Shown here in pieces: positions 40,066 through 40,324 of a stretch of 40,324 nucleotides of DNA. The DNA lies in NCBI RefSeq assembly GCF_003337245.1, contig NZ_QPJE01000019.1:1-40324 (forward strand), written 5' to 3'. Position numbers and translations under genes: made by a program. Position 1 is the stretch's first letter. Every line of letters starts with the position of its first letter. The DNA is from Halanaerobium sp. MA284_MarDTE_T2. Its GTDB lineage: Bacteria; Bacillota; Halanaerobiia; Halanaerobiales; Halanaerobiaceae. The notes beneath the pieces were generated by a model, which was not told the DNA's origin, made no database searches, and saw nothing but the letters and a program-made list of their open reading frames with translations.

Positions 40066-40230
40066 GTATTTTATAAATTCAATCCGCAGAATAATCAATT
40101 TGTAATTTTTATTCTAAAATATATGACAGAAATCTGGGATCAACATTTAAAGCAAAATAATTCAGAAAAATTACCGCTAATACTTCCACTCTTGATTTAC
40201 CACGGTGATAGAAGGTATAATATGAATTAA
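40066..40230 (+). pseudogene. Middle fragment of an Rpn-family nuclease
   Basis: In the plus frame, VFYKFNPQNNQFVIFILKYM, TEIWDQHLKQNNSEKLPLIL and PLLIYHGDRRYNMN match the central part of Rpn proteins (EHKS.P...QLLKYM..IW...L...LP.I.P...YHG..W). There is no start; the left side runs into the mntA promoter region and the right side is cut by the IS200/IS605-like end at about 40231. The EHK catalytic segment is degenerate (FYKF). It corresponds to the part missing from the gene at 38667. Confidence 0.7.
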
Positions 40231-40324
40231 TTGACGCTCCTCGGGGCAAGCCCACGAGGATTCCTTATTCATAGAACCTAGCCTTTTTACAGTTAATCTC
40301 ACAAATCTTTCTTTTGTAGCAGAT
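40231..40324 (-). mobile_element. Probable right end of an IS200/IS605-type (TnpB) element, cut by window edge
   Basis: On the minus strand the sequence reads GGAATCCTCGTGGGCTTGCC, then CCGAGGAGCGTCAA. This is a hairpin (CCTCG-T-GGGC-TT-GCCC-CGAGG) followed by GAGCGTCAA, the usual layout of IS200/IS605 right ends. The frame entering it reads ERFVRLTVKRLGSMNKESSW, reminiscent of TnpB tails (GSMKQE-). The element interrupts the Rpn fragment. If correct, an omega-type guide RNA would span this end with its guide reading into the Rpn flank. Confidence 0.55.

Noticed and set aside
1-40324. CRISPR arrays, tRNA and rRNA genes
   Set aside because: No regularly spaced repeats and no tRNA or rRNA-like sequence were seen on reading; direct repeats found are isolated pairs.

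Overview
The window looks like chromosome from a low-GC, diderm (outer-membrane) Firmicute of the Halanaerobium type. The evidence is strong AT bias, Gram-positive-style ribosome sites (AGGAGG, AAGGGTGAT) with frequent TTG/GTG starts, and a complete-looking Kdo branch (kdsD/kpsF, kdsA, kdsB) beside Wzx/Wzy surface-polysaccharide genes. The genus assignment is inference from gene content, not from a search. No tRNA, rRNA or CRISPR array was seen.

Region 1 (1-3.4 kb, mostly + strand) is mobile debris and a prophage remnant. The left edge holds what looks like the 5' end of a class-C group II intron placed just after a terminator hairpin. Then come a decapitated Xre regulator, an intact Xre regulator, a replication-initiation-like protein, a G39P-like helicase loader, an HNH-repeat protein and a small YvrJ-like protein.

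Region 2 (3.6-5.0 kb, - strand) is a polyprenyl-phosphate sugar-1-phosphate transferase, the initiating enzyme expected for the polysaccharide locus but lying 15 kb away from it.

Region 3 (5.3-19.5 kb, all - strand) is an accessory island: Xre/ImmA-IrrE/PIN triad; truncated AbiEii; an unrecognised three-gene operon ending in a HEPN-like protein; a 1197-residue SIR2 protein; a broken GNAT-PUA gene with an ASCH partner; a two-gene unit of a nucleoid-associated (NdpA-type) protein plus a membrane protein; and an HD-phosphohydrolase/YwgA-like pair. A perfect 30-bp direct repeat (7115-7144 and 17649-17678) brackets the central 10.5 kb. Related terminator hairpins punctuate the units.

Region 4 (19.8-38.5 kb, - strand) is the surface-polysaccharide locus. 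Transcription order: MarR-like EPS regulator, kdsB, kdsA, kpsF, wzx, wzy, capsule-type (KpsS/KpsC-like) transferase, GT4, hexapeptide acyltransferase, GT4, rfbA, rfbC, rfbB, rfbD, GT2, manC. It makes CMP-Kdo, dTDP-L-rhamnose and GDP-mannose, assembles a repeat unit, flips it and polymerises it. Two insertion sequences flank wzy: a complete DDE element just before its start, and a decayed ISL3 element that rewrote its last codons.

Region 5 (38.6-40.3 kb) holds an Rpn-type nuclease with its core deleted, a HepT/MntA toxin-antitoxin pair, another Rpn fragment, and at the right edge what looks like the right end of an IS200/IS605 (TnpB) element.

Best candidates for something not yet described: the three-gene operon 7808-9442, the NdpA/membrane pair 14713-17297, the repeat-bounded island containing both, and the pseudoknot-like leader of the transposase at 33254-33344.
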